From contig JAULJL010000039.1 of assembly GCA_030761205.1 (NCBI GenBank), positions 4,412,001 to 4,476,000 on the forward strand: a stretch of DNA of 64,000 bases, read 5' to 3'. The notes below the pieces were generated by a model. The model did no database searches and was not told where the DNA came from. It saw only the letters and a list, made by a program, of their open reading frames with translations. A program made the translations under genes and the position numbers. Shown here piece after piece: positions 12,396 to 22,655 of this stretch. Position 1 is the first letter of the stretch; every line of letters begins with the position of its first letter. The DNA comes from Fremontodendron californicum (lineage: Eukaryota > Streptophyta > Magnoliopsida > Malvales > Malvaceae).

Positions 12396-13599
12396 TGGTT
12401 AACTTACTTAGAGTGGGCTGATTAGGAGGGTTAGCTACTGACCTAGGGTAATTTCTAAGCCTTTTTAAACTCTAAAAATGGTTTTTCAAGTCCCGGGTTA
12501 AGGGTAGCCAAGTCCCGATTTTTTAAACTTAGGAAATTAGAGCCATTTTAAAAATTTTTAGCCCAGTTTTTATTTTCTTATTCAAGCTTCTCAAAATTGT
12601 TTTCAAACAATCACAAAGTATTTTGGTTTTAGAATATTTAATTTGACATATTTTCCTAAGGTAGCCGGATATCTTGTTAGATATACGGATTTCCTTAATT
12701 AAAGGAAAAAATACATTTCATGCATTGCATTTTTATTTTCATGCACATTATATGATAGCATTATTTTATTCCATGTCATTTAAATTATATGCCATACCAT
12801 TCATACTTGTCATGTCATTTAGGTTGTATTATATTATTTAGATTTTGCTATGTCATTTTATTTATGTCATGCATATACATATTCATTTCTTTTAAATGTT
12901 TTCAAAAAAAGATAATGGTTTTCAATAAAAAAAATATAAAGATATTCCCGAGTTAAAATAATTCATGAGTTCTCTACCGGGTTTGCTGGAGGGAATATCA
13001 TCAATTATCATTAATAAAGGAATATCTTTCTTTCAAAAAGAGAATGATTCGGAAAGTTTTCCAAAACTAATAAAAATTTCTATATTTTGCCACGTTTGTT
13101 GGGGAATATAGGAAAATTTTGAATTTATAAATTCCGGATCATTTTCAATAAAAAATGGAATTATTTTTTTTAAATTGGGAATTAACTTGAAATACTAAAT
13201 TTAAAACCAACTTTTTACCGAGACTTGAGATAACACACGATTAATAAGGTACCGATTTATACGGGCGTTGTGGGGGTGCTAATCCTTCCCCACACGTAAC
13301 CGACTCCCGAACCCGCTTCTTTGATTTCTCTGGTTTAAAACGCAGACTTGAAATTGGTTTTTAAAATGTTTTAATTAATTTTTAAAATATTTTTATAAAA
13401 CCGGTTTTAATAGGTGGCCGATCACACCTAGCTAAAAAAGATTGGTGGCGACTCCATGTCTTTTTTTAAGGTCATTTTCAAAACCTTCATTTTTCTAGAG
13501 GAATTAAGTCGACTTTTCCTCGATTTTTTTTTTAATGTCACACCTAACGAATAATAAAAGTCTTGCGATGAGACGTCGTTATTTTTTTAGGTTGCGACA

Positions 13600-13676
13600 A
13601 TTAGAACAGAAAATAAGAATAAACCAATAAACTAATAAACTAAAGAAAGCAATCCCCGGCAACGGCGCCAAAAATT
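13600..13676 (-). other. Internal stub of element E3 with primer-binding site (13651-13672)
   Basis: On the minus strand TTTGGCGCCGTTGCCGGGGA directly follows the LTR of E3, as a PBS should. This PBS type is known from Athila/Tat-like plant gypsy elements. The stub is only 77 bp long because E1 inserted here. The rest of E3 should continue left of E1, outside the window. Confidence 0.8.
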
Positions 13677-15479
13677 TGATGCACCCAAAAGAGTGTATCT
13701 TATTTAACCTTGCACTAAAAAGATCAATTGTAAGTATAATGATTAGCAAGGGTCGAGTCCTCAGGGATTGGGTTTTAATCTATGAGTTATTAGTTTATAA
13801 CTTACGTTCAAAGAAAACAATAAAAGAAAAGGGGTTTTTGAAGCCAGATTTAAACTAAAGTAAATAATAAGAATAAGATGCAAGGCGGTATAACCAGCCA
13901 ATAAAAATATATATACTAAATTAGGCGGTATAACCAGCCAATAAAAATAAAACAAAGTTAATATACAAATTAGGCGGTATAACCAGCCAATAAAAATAAA
14001 TATATTTTTAAAAATAAGCAAACTAGAAAAGTAAGAAAACAAGTAAGTAAGAAGAATCAAATATGAAAAATATGGTTAAGGTTTCATTCTCCACCACTAG
14101 ACATCATTAAGAATCAATTTCAGATCTATCAATATCAACCAACTATCAAAGTTAACAACCGTAGATAACAACAAGCTCTGTTATCCCAATCTTTCCTTAG
14201 TTTGTCGTTAAATAGAACAAGCTCTCTATTTAATCTCTAACCATTAAACAACCTAGAATAAGCTCTCTAAATTCAATTTAATGGCAGCTTTATGATGAGA
14301 AAGATAGGTTGGTCTAAGCAACAAACACATAAGCTCGGATTGTTCAACTTAGGTTATGTTCCACTTTGCAATTATTGAAAACTTGACCATAATCATTAAT
14401 CACAAATTGCCACTTATGAATAGGAAATCAAGACAATTACATGGATCAAGACTCCTAGACTAGCAATAGATAATTATCAAGATCTATTTAGTTGTACACC
14501 TAAATAAATCAAGACAACATCATGAACAATTCTTGTAGAAGAACATAAGCAACTTTGATAGAAAATTAATGATAGATAGAATCTGAAAATCAATCACAAA
14601 ACATGTTTAGGGCTTTGAAATCACCCTTAACCAAATAGAAGTTTAGCCTAGCATAGGCATTATAAACATAAAATTAAATAGAATCTAAGAAGGAAATAAA
14701 AGAAAGAAAGAAGAAGAAGAAAATAAAGAAAAAGAAAACTAGAGAAAGGAAAGAAGAAGAAAACTTAGAGAATTTATTTATTATGGCTAATATCCTACCA
14801 ATGTACAATATATCCCTTACAATCATCCAAGGCCCTCTATTTATACACATTTTGGAGGGCTAAATGACAAGAGACAAGCTTTACAAATTTCAAAGGTAGG
14901 TATAATAGGTGGGTGCATTTTCTAACAATTTTCGTCATACATGACGATTTTGATCAGCCAACTTGATGGTCGATTTTGTCAATTTTACAGGCCTTATCTG
15001 ATCACATGGTCTTCTAGAAAAATTTTACCCTATCAGTTACTGATCCATAGCCGTTGGAATCAGCTCATTTGCTGATGTGGATAAGAAGATATGGGCAAAA
15101 TACGAAAACAGGTCAGCACAGACGTCATTGCACATCAGCCAACTTCATGGTCGATTTCGCTAGGGAAAACGACTCCGTTTCAAGAAGTGTAAAACATGAA
15201 AAAGATAAATATGCCTCTTAGCTTTGCACGGCTACAAATTGAAGCCTTATTTCTTCAGTGAAACTCGAGATATAGCTGATATGGCAAAAGGTGTCGGAAC
15301 TGGGACTGAACTGGATTTACCCTTAATTCTAGTAATCTGAAATCACTCAAAGAAACTTGTGAAAAACACCAAAATACATAAAGATCATAAACACAATTAG
15401 ACTAAACAATAATAACTCGTATTTGACACAAAACAATAATAAAACATAACTAAAAACTATATAATTATACGAGTTATCA
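13677..15479 (-). mobile_element. E3: 5' LTR of an Athila/Tat-like gypsy element
   Basis: Read on the minus strand, the LTR runs from TGATAACTCG at 15479 to TGCATCA at 13677 (1803 bp) and is followed at once by the PBS. Its left neighbour on that strand is copia coding sequence in frame up to the boundary, so E3 inserted into a copia element (E4). The likely target duplication next to the start is CAATC (15480-15484). The other copy cannot be seen. Confidence 0.85.
13880..14003 (-). repeat. Three copies of a 26-bp unit in E3 LTR
   Basis: GGCGGTATAACCAGCCAATA recurs at about 13884, 13924 and 13971, separated by short AT-rich spacers. Confidence 0.9.
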
Positions 15480-16707
15480 CAATCTTAAACCCATTTTTGC
15501 ACAATAGATGTGCAGATACAAGATTTTTCCTAATTTCGGGAACATGAAATACATTGAGTAATTTTAATTTCTGTCCTGGAGTAAACTTTAACTCAACAGT
15601 TCCTTTGCCAAGGACCTTAGCAGCATTGTAGTTTCCCATTAGGATCTCTTCTGGTTTTCCACATTTTACATATGTCTTGAACTGCCCTTTATTATTGCAC
15701 ACATGAATAGTAGCTCCAGAATCCAACCACCATTCCGAAGATTTAGTTGCAGTAGCCATATGAACTTCAGTAACCATGTCAATCTGTATTTCAGTTATCA
15801 TAGCAACAAGTTCTTTCATATCTTGTTCAACAAGATTTGCTGTGTTTGTGTTTTCAGAACCAGAAGCAGTCTTGTTTCCAGCGGCCTTGTTTCCAGATTT
15901 TCTGAATCTGCAGTCCTTGATAAAATGCCCTTTCTTTCCATAATGGAAGCACATTTTGTCAGTCTTATATTTCTTGATCTTTTTGAATTCTCCTTTCTGG
16001 ACTCGAGATCGTTTTTGAGTTTTACCAGAATTTTTCTCACTTACAAAATTCACATTCGAATCAAGAATAATTTTATCTCGAATGCGATTTTCAGCCTCTA
16101 TTTGTAAATGAGTTTGAAACTCCTGAATAGTATAAGATTCTGGAGAATGCAGTATCTTCTTTCTATATCCATTCCAAGAAGGAGGCAATTTAGATAAAAT
16201 TGCTCCCACTTGAAGTGAATCAGGAATTTTGATTTCCAGTTCACTTAACTTATAGGCCAGAATTTGCAATTCATGCACTTGCTCAATTATAGGTTTGGTA
16301 TCAGTCATGGTAAATTCAAAATATCTCAAAGCAAGAAATTTATCTGTGCCTTTCTTTTCATTTCTGCATGTGTTCTCAAGTGCAGTCCAGATTGCTTCTG
16401 GTGAAGACATATTTCTGTAGAGGTCATATAATCTATCAGTAAGAGAGTTCAGAATATATCCATGACAGATGAACTCGTCCTCTTGACAATTCCTTCTCTC
16501 CTTTGTAATAGCATCAGGATCTGAAGTTGTTTCTTCTGGTAATGGTTGCAGACTCGGATCAAGAACATAAAAAATCTTCAATGTGGTTAACAGAAACACC
16601 ATCTTGTCTTTCCATCTTGTCTAGTTGGTTCCATTGAACCTATCCAGCTTGATAATATCTTGATTTTGGAAATGAACCTTCACACTTGAACTTAATTCGG
16701 TCTCCAT
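15480..16707 (-). pseudogene. E4: Ty1/copia gag-protease fragment, interrupted
   Basis: The frame starts at ATG 16707 (METELSSSVKVHFQNQ) and meets TAG at 16621-16623, where related Gags have an aromatic residue in the NGTNY-RWKDKM context. It is then open to the E3 boundary at 15480. Domains in order are the UBN2-type gag (about 16600-16100), a zinc knuckle (about 15955-15910) and the start of aspartic protease with WWLDSGATIHVC (about 15735-15700). The knuckle reads CFHYGKKGHFIKDC, with Tyr in place of the second Cys. Integrase and reverse transcriptase are missing, displaced by E3 and lying outside the window if still present. The stop, the lost zinc ligand and the insertion all show a dead copy. 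Confidence 0.9.
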
Positions 16708-16804
16708 ATTATAAAGCCTTAAGATTGTTAGAAAAATAACAGATATAAAAGATTTAAATGCTGACTTTGAGGCGTGAGAAACACTTTCCTTAAGGCTTTA
16801 TAAT
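16708..16804. repeat. Perfect 16-bp inverted repeat, 65-nt loop
   Basis: ATTATAAAGCCTTAAG (16708-16723) is mirrored exactly by CTTAAGGCTTTATAAT (16789-16804). The pair spans the end of the E4 LTR and abuts the gag ATG, so a transcript could fold into a hairpin there. Confidence 0.85.
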
Positions 16805-17148
16805 GCCTACAGGATACAACAAAGTCATAAACGTTCCAAGCAGAATAGTGAAAATGACAGAATAGAAAAGTCTCTTTTATAGACACTGTAAAGTTACATT
16901 TGTTAGTAACTTGTCTGTTGGCATGAGTTATGTTTTTACACAACAAATGTCTGTTGGCTTAGGTTGTGTTCTTACACAACAACTGTTTAGTTAAGTGTTA
17001 TGTCTTTACATAACAACATTGTTAAGAAACACAACCATTCACAACCATTCAATACAACTGACTTTTAATATAATTTTTTCGGTTTAATTAATAAATAAAT
17101 TTATTTCGAAAATCAAAAAATAAAACAAAAAAATCAGTTGTATTAACA
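16726..17148 (-). repeat. E4: probable copia 5' LTR, 423 bp
   Basis: Upstream of the copia ATG, the minus strand begins TGTTAATAC at 17148 and ends TTTCTAACA at 16726, giving matched TGTTA/TAACA ends. TATAAAAGAG at about 16872-16881 would be the TATA box. Three 37-39-bp units ending in ACACAACAA or ACATAACAA lie in U3. The usual copia PBS was not found, so the right boundary is less certain. Confidence 0.6.
16905..17030 (-). repeat. Three copies of a roughly 37-bp unit in E4 LTR
   Basis: Units containing GTCTGTTGGC...TTACACAACAA recur at about 16911, 16947 and 16985, with the third more diverged. Confidence 0.7.
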
Positions 17149-17154
17149 ATTTTA

Positions 17155-17295
17155 AGCCCAAGTGCCCCAAGTGCCCAAGTGCCCATCTTTGACATTAAAT
17201 AACTAGTAGCCTACTAGGTAAGCCTACTAGGTGAGCCCACTAGGTGAGCCCACTACCACCTTGGGCTTGTGGCACTTAGTGCAATTGTCTAAGCT
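17155..17295. repeat. Short tandem words CCCAAGTGC and CCTACTAGGT
   Basis: CCAAGTGCC recurs three times at 17158-17185 and CTACTAGGT-type words four times at 17210-17252. AAGTGCC and GGCACTT arms flank the stretch. No gene is visible. Confidence 0.6.
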
Positions 17296-17384
17296 AAGAA
17301 GAATAGCTTATTATATATTCTTTTCTCTTGACATTTCTAAGTGATATGGGATAGTATCCATCAACATTGCAAACTACTAACAAG

Positions 17385-17645
17385 CACCACCCTAGGGGGT
17401 CGTTGCTCGATGCAGGGATTTGGTCCTGGGGTCTTGGGCAGCATCGGCTGCAGGCACGGGCTTGGCCAGGCCAAGGACTCCTTGTGGTTGCCGAGCGGGG
17501 GCCACGAGACTACCCCCTCTCAAGGGACATGGCCAGGCCAAGCCCGCACCTAAAGTCTAGCGTACACCACCCTAGGGGGCCTTTGCCCGATGCAGAGACT
17601 TGGTCTTAAGGTCTTTGGCAGCATCACTGCAGGCACAAGTTCGGC
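17385..17645. repeat. GC-rich tandem duplication
   Basis: ACCACCCTAGGGGGtCGTTGC-like starts occur at about 17388 and 17568. Each is followed by CCCGATGCAG...TTGGTC...GGCAGCATC...GCAGGCAC. The GC content is far above that of the neighbouring DNA. The class is unknown. Confidence 0.7.
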
Positions 17646-18279
17646 CTTCGGCAAAACCATACCCCAGTTTCGCACGCATGTCAACCAGTCGGGGCCTTTG
17701 CAACCGGGGCTCATGCTAGGGATCACATTGACTACAACGAGTCTCCATCACCGGAGCAAGGCAACTAGTCACCGGACACGGCCAAAAGGCATGCATGGCA
17801 AGGATTTTACTCAAGGGACATTGTCGTAGGCATGTGCCATGCCTGGGTCCATGGCGCACACCTACTCTCTGGGGGGAGGGGGCCACGGATCACCACCCCC
17901 AAAAGAGCTTAGGAGCTTTAACAGCACTGTTATCAGTAGACATACATGTGTCTGAAATGGGGATAAATTTTTTAAACAGTCGTAGAATCTTCCGTAGTCT
18001 GAATTTTGAGCTGATTTTTTTTTTATGGGAGTTGGGAAAAATACCAACTTCATGTTGTCAATGTTTCGGGGCCTAACTCATTGAGATAAATTTTAGAAAA
18101 TTCGGGATCAAGAAACAGGACGAAAATCGTATAAATTAGAAACGGGTCATCTTTCCATGAAACTTCACGTGAAGGCTTCCGGGACCACATAATGAATTAA
18201 CAAGCCATAAAAATGGCATTGACACGGCATAAATATGAAGATGAGCCTAAACCCACCTACTGCCCTATCATGGTGTCGA

Positions 18280-18455
18280 GACTGTGGTTGGCTGGTGCGC
18301 GTACCAAGGCCAGTTGGTGCCTGATGTTGCTTGAGGCTGGTGCCCGCACCAAGGACCAGCTGGTGCTCGAGCACCTAGGCCCGGTTGGTGTTGATGGTGC
18401 TCAAGCACTAAGGACTTGCTGCTATCGATGGTGCTCGAGCACCAAGGCCCCCTAG
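18280..18455. repeat. Palindrome-bearing minisatellite (GGTGCTCGAGCACC)
   Basis: Units of about 40-50 bp carry variants of the palindrome GGTGCTCGAGCACC followed by AAGGC, at about 18295 (diverged), 18340, 18361, 18395 and 18430. A further copy lies at about 19297 beyond the repeat. Confidence 0.65.
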
Positions 18456-18840
18456 GGGAAGGGGGATGGGTAGAAGAAGGGGAGGGTCTCGTTGCACATG
18501 CCTGGGCCTGGGCATGTGCTGGTGCTTCTATTGTTTTTTGCCTAAGGCACCATGGTCGGAGGACCACCGTCGGAGAACCTAACCGGCAGATTCAACGATT
18601 TGGGATGACCCCTTTAGGGAAGGGGGGACAGAAGATGGGGAGGGTCTTGTTGCACATGTCTGGGCATATGTTGGTGCCGCGTTTTTGTCCTACAGCACCG
18701 TCGAAGGAGGACCGCCGAAGAACCTGACCGACGGTAGAAGGGGGCTCCAACGAACTGGGGAAGGGCTGGACAGGTGTGCGCATGCCATGCGATGGGTGCT
18801 GGACAGTTGCCATGCCATGCGATGGGTGCTCCCAACCCCA
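18455..18840. repeat. Roughly 150-bp tandem duplication plus 28-bp doublet
   Basis: GGGAGGGTCT(C/T)GTTGCACATG begins matching segments near 18480 and 18637, each ending at GGAGGACC(A/G)CCG. GCCATGCGATGGGTGCT occurs at about 18784 and 18815. Confidence 0.7.
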
Positions 18841-19459
18841 CACGCCCCTCCAGGGTCCTCAAGATCTCATCCTCCCTAAAGAGCATAGGAGCTTTCACAA
18901 CACTGCTATCAGTAACTATTCAAGTGTCTGAAATGTGGACACTTTTTTCAAACAACCATAAAATCTTGTATGTTACGATTTTTGAGCTGAATTTTTTATG
19001 GAAGCCAACAAAAATACAAGAAACAAGTGTACCAAATTTGAGGCCAAAACTCCCAGCAAAAAAATTTTAAAAATTCTAAGATCGAAAAATTTCCCGAAAA
19101 TCGTGGAAATTAGAAAATAGGTCATCTGACCATGAAACTTCATGTGAAGGCTTCTAGGACCATATTATGAATTTACAAGCCATAAAAATGGCATTGGCAT
19201 GGCAAAAATGTGAAGATGTGCCTTAACCCACCTACTTCCAGGTCTTGCTGCACGCCTAGGGCCATCCTGCCTGCACGTGGCTCGACTGGTGCAGAAAGTG
19301 CTCGAGCACCAAGGCTCGACCGGGCCATTTTCCGCCCTCGATAAATATATGTTAAATATATGGTGTACACACATATTATGTCTACTAGTTGTGTTCTATC
19401 TGAATGCAATTTTGGTAGTACTATTTATCATATATGAACATCACCTAAGGAGTTTTAGT

Positions 19460-20600
19460 TAAATTTAACGCATAAATAGAAATGTTTCTGTCAACCTTAA
19501 GCTTTCTATATTAGTTATATCGAGTTTTAGTTAAATTTTCGTTCTGTTATCTGTCAGTTCGAGTTTTTCTCAACAGTATCTTGTAAATCAAATTAGATTG
19601 TAATCATGATCTTTTGCTGTTTATGAACGAGACATTAACACATTAAATTAGATCATCTTATTTCATTTTATATAATATTCTTGGAAAACTATACGCACTT
19701 AGTAAATATTTCATTACTGCATACTCATATATATAAACATAATATGAACATAACATTGAAAAATACGAACACCTACAGTTTCGGTAGAAGTAGAAAAATA
19801 GAATATCGAGTCAAAGGTTGGACCTCTGACTATAAGACGATTATTGCCTGTCTTTATGGTGCTTATAGTCTTATTGCAATTCGTCTCTCAGGTTTTCTCG
19901 ATAACATTGCAAATGAGAGCACACTCGGATACAACACAGCGAATCAGAAAAATGCTGAGTCTCTCTCTTAGAAGACAGAATAACATGAGTGAATTAGTAA
20001 GTAAAAAACAAACACAAGATGTCTGTATATATAGCAATCAACTTGCCCGCTCGGTAAAGACACATCACATGGAAGGAACCTATTCGATCAGAACAGGCAC
20101 ACCCATTGGTGATGAACCAGTTCGGTTAGGCAGGAAGCCGAACCGGCATGTATTTACCGAAAAGACAGATTCTGGAAACAACAAGAACCTGTTCGGTCCT
20201 AGATCGAAAAGGAAAGATATAATCGGACAGTCATAATCAGTTGGTCTGGCTGCGCAGCAAAAAGATTATTGCTGACCCAAGCCCAGGCCCCGGTCCGGCC
20301 CGACCTAGCCCAAGCCCGGCTCGGTGGCGCGCGTGTGTGGTCCAGCCCAGCTTGTGTAGGTCCTCACTCACCACAAAACTTCGGTGCCTCTTGGAGCCCA
20401 ACCCCACATTGAAACAAAGGCTATATAAACAAGCAAAAACCATATTTTGTTTTATGTGGAATTGATTACCAAACACAACATCAATCAACTTTCTTCCTAT
20501 TCAAGTGGGTGTTTAATGAGATTTATTTCTCATTCAATTTTGATATCAATTGTGTACGTTAATTATATACCGTGTATTTAGTTACGACAACTTACGTATT
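19460..20600 (+). other. LTR-like or promoter-like stretch, unclassified
   Basis: There is no coding region. A GC-rich block (20276-20350, with repeated GCCC words) is followed by GGCTATATAAACAAG (about 20419), a good TATA box, and then a leader-like AT-rich tract. This layout resembles the U3/R part of an LTR, but no ends could be defined. Confidence 0.3.
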
Positions 20601-20784
20601 GGTATACATATTTCATATATATACACCCAAAATAATACATTGATATCCAACAAATATGAGATTAATAAAATAAATATCAAGTATCTGATCTAGTCTTATA
20701 TTATCGATAAATATGTTAGATGTCCTGAACTATATAATATACAACATATTTTTATGGTTTTAAATCATGTCTTCTTTGTTTATG

Positions 20785-21444
20785 GTACCAGGAGAACTGT
20801 AAGCTTAGAAACATTTGAGATATTTTTGAATCTCAAGTTTAGTGATGGTTGTGGTTGTCTTAGCACCCAAATCAAAATACCTTTTAATTTTCAGGTGAGT
20901 AATCATTATTTCATATTTTTCTACTCGTTTGTCATCGCTAATTTATGTTAGTCTGCAACTTTTAATAAAGGCTTCACTCGTGTGTTTCAACCTACTTCCC
21001 AAGACTGAATACTTGAAGATGAAAGAAGTATTTTAATTTTTAGCAAAATTTTAATTGATAGCTAATTAAATTCCATATTATTGCTAAATTGCTTGGGGAA
21101 ACAACTGTTTATTCTGAAACCTGTCTTTCATATTTGTATTTTGATGAGGCTTGACAAAATTTTATCTTTTTATTTTGCGGGCTTCAACTGAAGGTTTTAA
21201 ACTTGATAAGAATGTCATATTCGAAAAGATGAGAGATGCAACAATTCATGATTCTAATTGTGGGAAGAATGCAGAGGTTGAGAGGAGAGTTGTTTTAGTC
21301 TCAAAAAGTGAGATCACAGTTCATGCAATTGTTACAAATGTTAAAGCATTTGAATGTCATTTAAGTAATGGAGATGTCAAACCAAGAAAAGAAGGTCTGA
21401 AGGGTTATGAAACAACTCGGAAGCGATCCAAAGGACACAAATGA
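20785..21444 (+). pseudogene. Unrecognised two-exon gene fragment
   Basis: An open segment after CCAG (about 20790) and before CAG|GTGAGT (20894) looks like an exon. A second open segment, 21175-21444, ends in TGA and a lysine/arginine-rich tail (TTRKRSKGHK). The peptide EVERRVVLVSKSEITVHAIVTN is well formed but I do not recognise it. No complete gene or start is visible, and the region lies among transposons. It may be a captured or decayed gene fragment, or chance. Confidence 0.25.
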
Positions 21445-22395
21445 AAAATGAGATCATAAAAAGTAAAAAAAAATTGTAAGAAAAAGAAAAAGAAATTATA
21501 GAAAGTAAAAGGTTTGTAATTTGGGATGTGTATATGTGTTAACATTCATTAGATTAAGTAACAAGTTGTAAATATAGTAATGAGACTGAGTGAATTTTGT
21601 TAGATGTTAACACTCTAGTCTCTCAAACTATGATTAGGAAAGTGCAAAGTTTGTAGACATCACCTAGTTTTGTAAGACAAGATTTTAAGGTTTACCGTTT
21701 TATACTATGGTGGTCTAAATATGGTTATATGGAGGATATACTTTGATTGATTATGGTTAAAGACAAATAGTTTTAACACGAACTCTAGATATACTCAAAT
21801 GAATTCTATACAAATGAGGTTGGGTGATCTTTATTTATAGTTGAATTTTTGTTTCAGCAAGTGTAGGATTGTTACAATGCATGTTTAGAGTCTTAAAGAA
21901 TCTGGAGGTTGGAGTTGCTGACTTGATCTTCAGAGTTTCAGATCCTTTATGTGGTCTAGGACTAGCAGTAATGACATTTCAAGTTAGGCTAAAGTTAACA
22001 GTAATGGGGGGGTTAAGAGTAAGTTCAATCCATGGCTCACAGATTTGTAAGAGATTAGAATTGCTCTGCTGATTCTATACAAATGAAAACAAATTACTCC
22101 ATCGATTGTAAGGAATGCTTATTTAATCAACACTTGTCTTTTACATATAAAGAGTTAAAAGATTATTCATATGATCAGTTAGCCGATGCCGATCGTCATT
22201 TCTCATCTGAATTCAAGTACAGATGATGCTTTCTGATATAAACAATCACTTCATCTACAGTCAAGTATTTTATAGACAATCCTCTTGAAATGCATTCCCT
22301 GAAACAAATGAAGAAAAATTATGGTTCAGCAGTACAATCCCTAACCCAAAAATTATTTATACATTTTATTATTAATTAAAGAATTGTGTGTTTCG
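21445..22395. other. No recognisable gene
   Basis: AT-rich sequence with short, unsupported open frames. I see no domain, repeat structure or RNA gene. Confidence 0.4.
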
Positions 22396-22545
22396 TGGTC
22401 CGGGCGGTCTGGTCAGTCCGGTCGGTCAAGCCAAGACTAGCGTATAGCCTAGCTTAGTCAGACCAAGCTTAGTCAAGCAAAGGCTATAACCTTGTGGTCC
22501 GGGCGGTCCAGTATGTCCGGTCGATCAAGTCAAGACTAGCGTTTT
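22396..22545. repeat. 99-bp spaced direct duplication
   Basis: GTGGTCCGGGCGGTC begins at about 22396 and again at about 22495. Both copies continue through GTCCGGTCG and end AAGACTAGCGT (about 48 bp each). Confidence 0.85.
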
Positions 22546-22655
22546 AATTTTTTTCATAGTATGGCGTGAATGCTCGGTCGGTCTGTTGGCGTGAGTGCCA
22601 ATACCAAGTTCGTGTTGTCAAAGTTTCGGGGCCTAACTCGATGGAGACAATGAGA

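Larger units (their letters stand above)
1..13599 (+). mobile_element. E1: young pol-less Ty3/gypsy (Tat/Ogre-type) LTR retrotransposon, 5' end off window
   Basis: The first 1068 bases of the window recur at 12532-13599 with no indel and one substitution (C608 versus T13139), so they are the 3' end of the 5' LTR and the end of the 3' LTR. The 3' LTR starts at 8998 (TGTAGACACC) just after a polypurine tract and ends in CA at 13599. That gives LTRs of about 4602 bp and an implied full length near 17 kb. A primer-binding site follows the 5' LTR, and a gag ORF is at 3187-4602. No protease, reverse transcriptase, RNase H or integrase is readable between 4603 and 8984. In the related element E2 an integrase lies just before a tail homologous to 5440-6290 here. 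E1 therefore looks like a non-autonomous derivative that keeps gag (TR-GAG-like). Family placement rests on the PBS, the Gag type, the LTR start and the homology to E2. Confidence 0.93.
8998..13599 (+). repeat. E1 3' LTR, 4602 bp
   Basis: It begins TGTAGACACC and ends TTGCGACA. It contains a run of AAAAAGTCAACCCC-like units (9128-9235), four imperfect copies of a roughly 150-180-bp unit (about 9700-10275), and a 213-bp direct duplication (about 11955-12390). No coding sequence is visible. A plausible U3/R boundary lies near 10660, where CTATATAAC precedes a pyrimidine-rich stretch, but this is uncertain. Confidence 0.93.
17880..19235. repeat. Two copies of an unclassified repeat (17890-18260 and 18880-19235) around GC-rich tandem blocks
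   Basis: Both copies share, in order, a GAGCTTT-C-ACACTG-TATCAGTA block, GTGTCTGAAATG-GGA, TTTTGAGCTGA, a CATGAAACTTCA-GTGAAGGCTTC block, and AAGCCATAAAAATGGCATTG. Together they look like the two ends of an old element, perhaps LTRs. No TG...CA ends or coding domain could be fixed. Confidence 0.55.

Noticed and set aside
13761..14060. Minus-strand open frame with a hydrophobic repeated peptide
   Set aside because: It is the translation of the 26-bp repeats inside the E3 LTR.
15703..16107. Plus-strand open frame of 134 codons
   Set aside because: It is antisense to the copia gag-protease frame and has no domain.
18366..18450. GGTGCTCGAGCACC palindromes as protein-binding operators
   Set aside because: They are part of a minisatellite in unclassified repeat DNA, with no gene to regulate nearby.
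17341..18880. Many GC-rich open frames on both strands
   Set aside because: High GC lowers stop frequency. The frames cover tandem repeats in all directions and show no domain.
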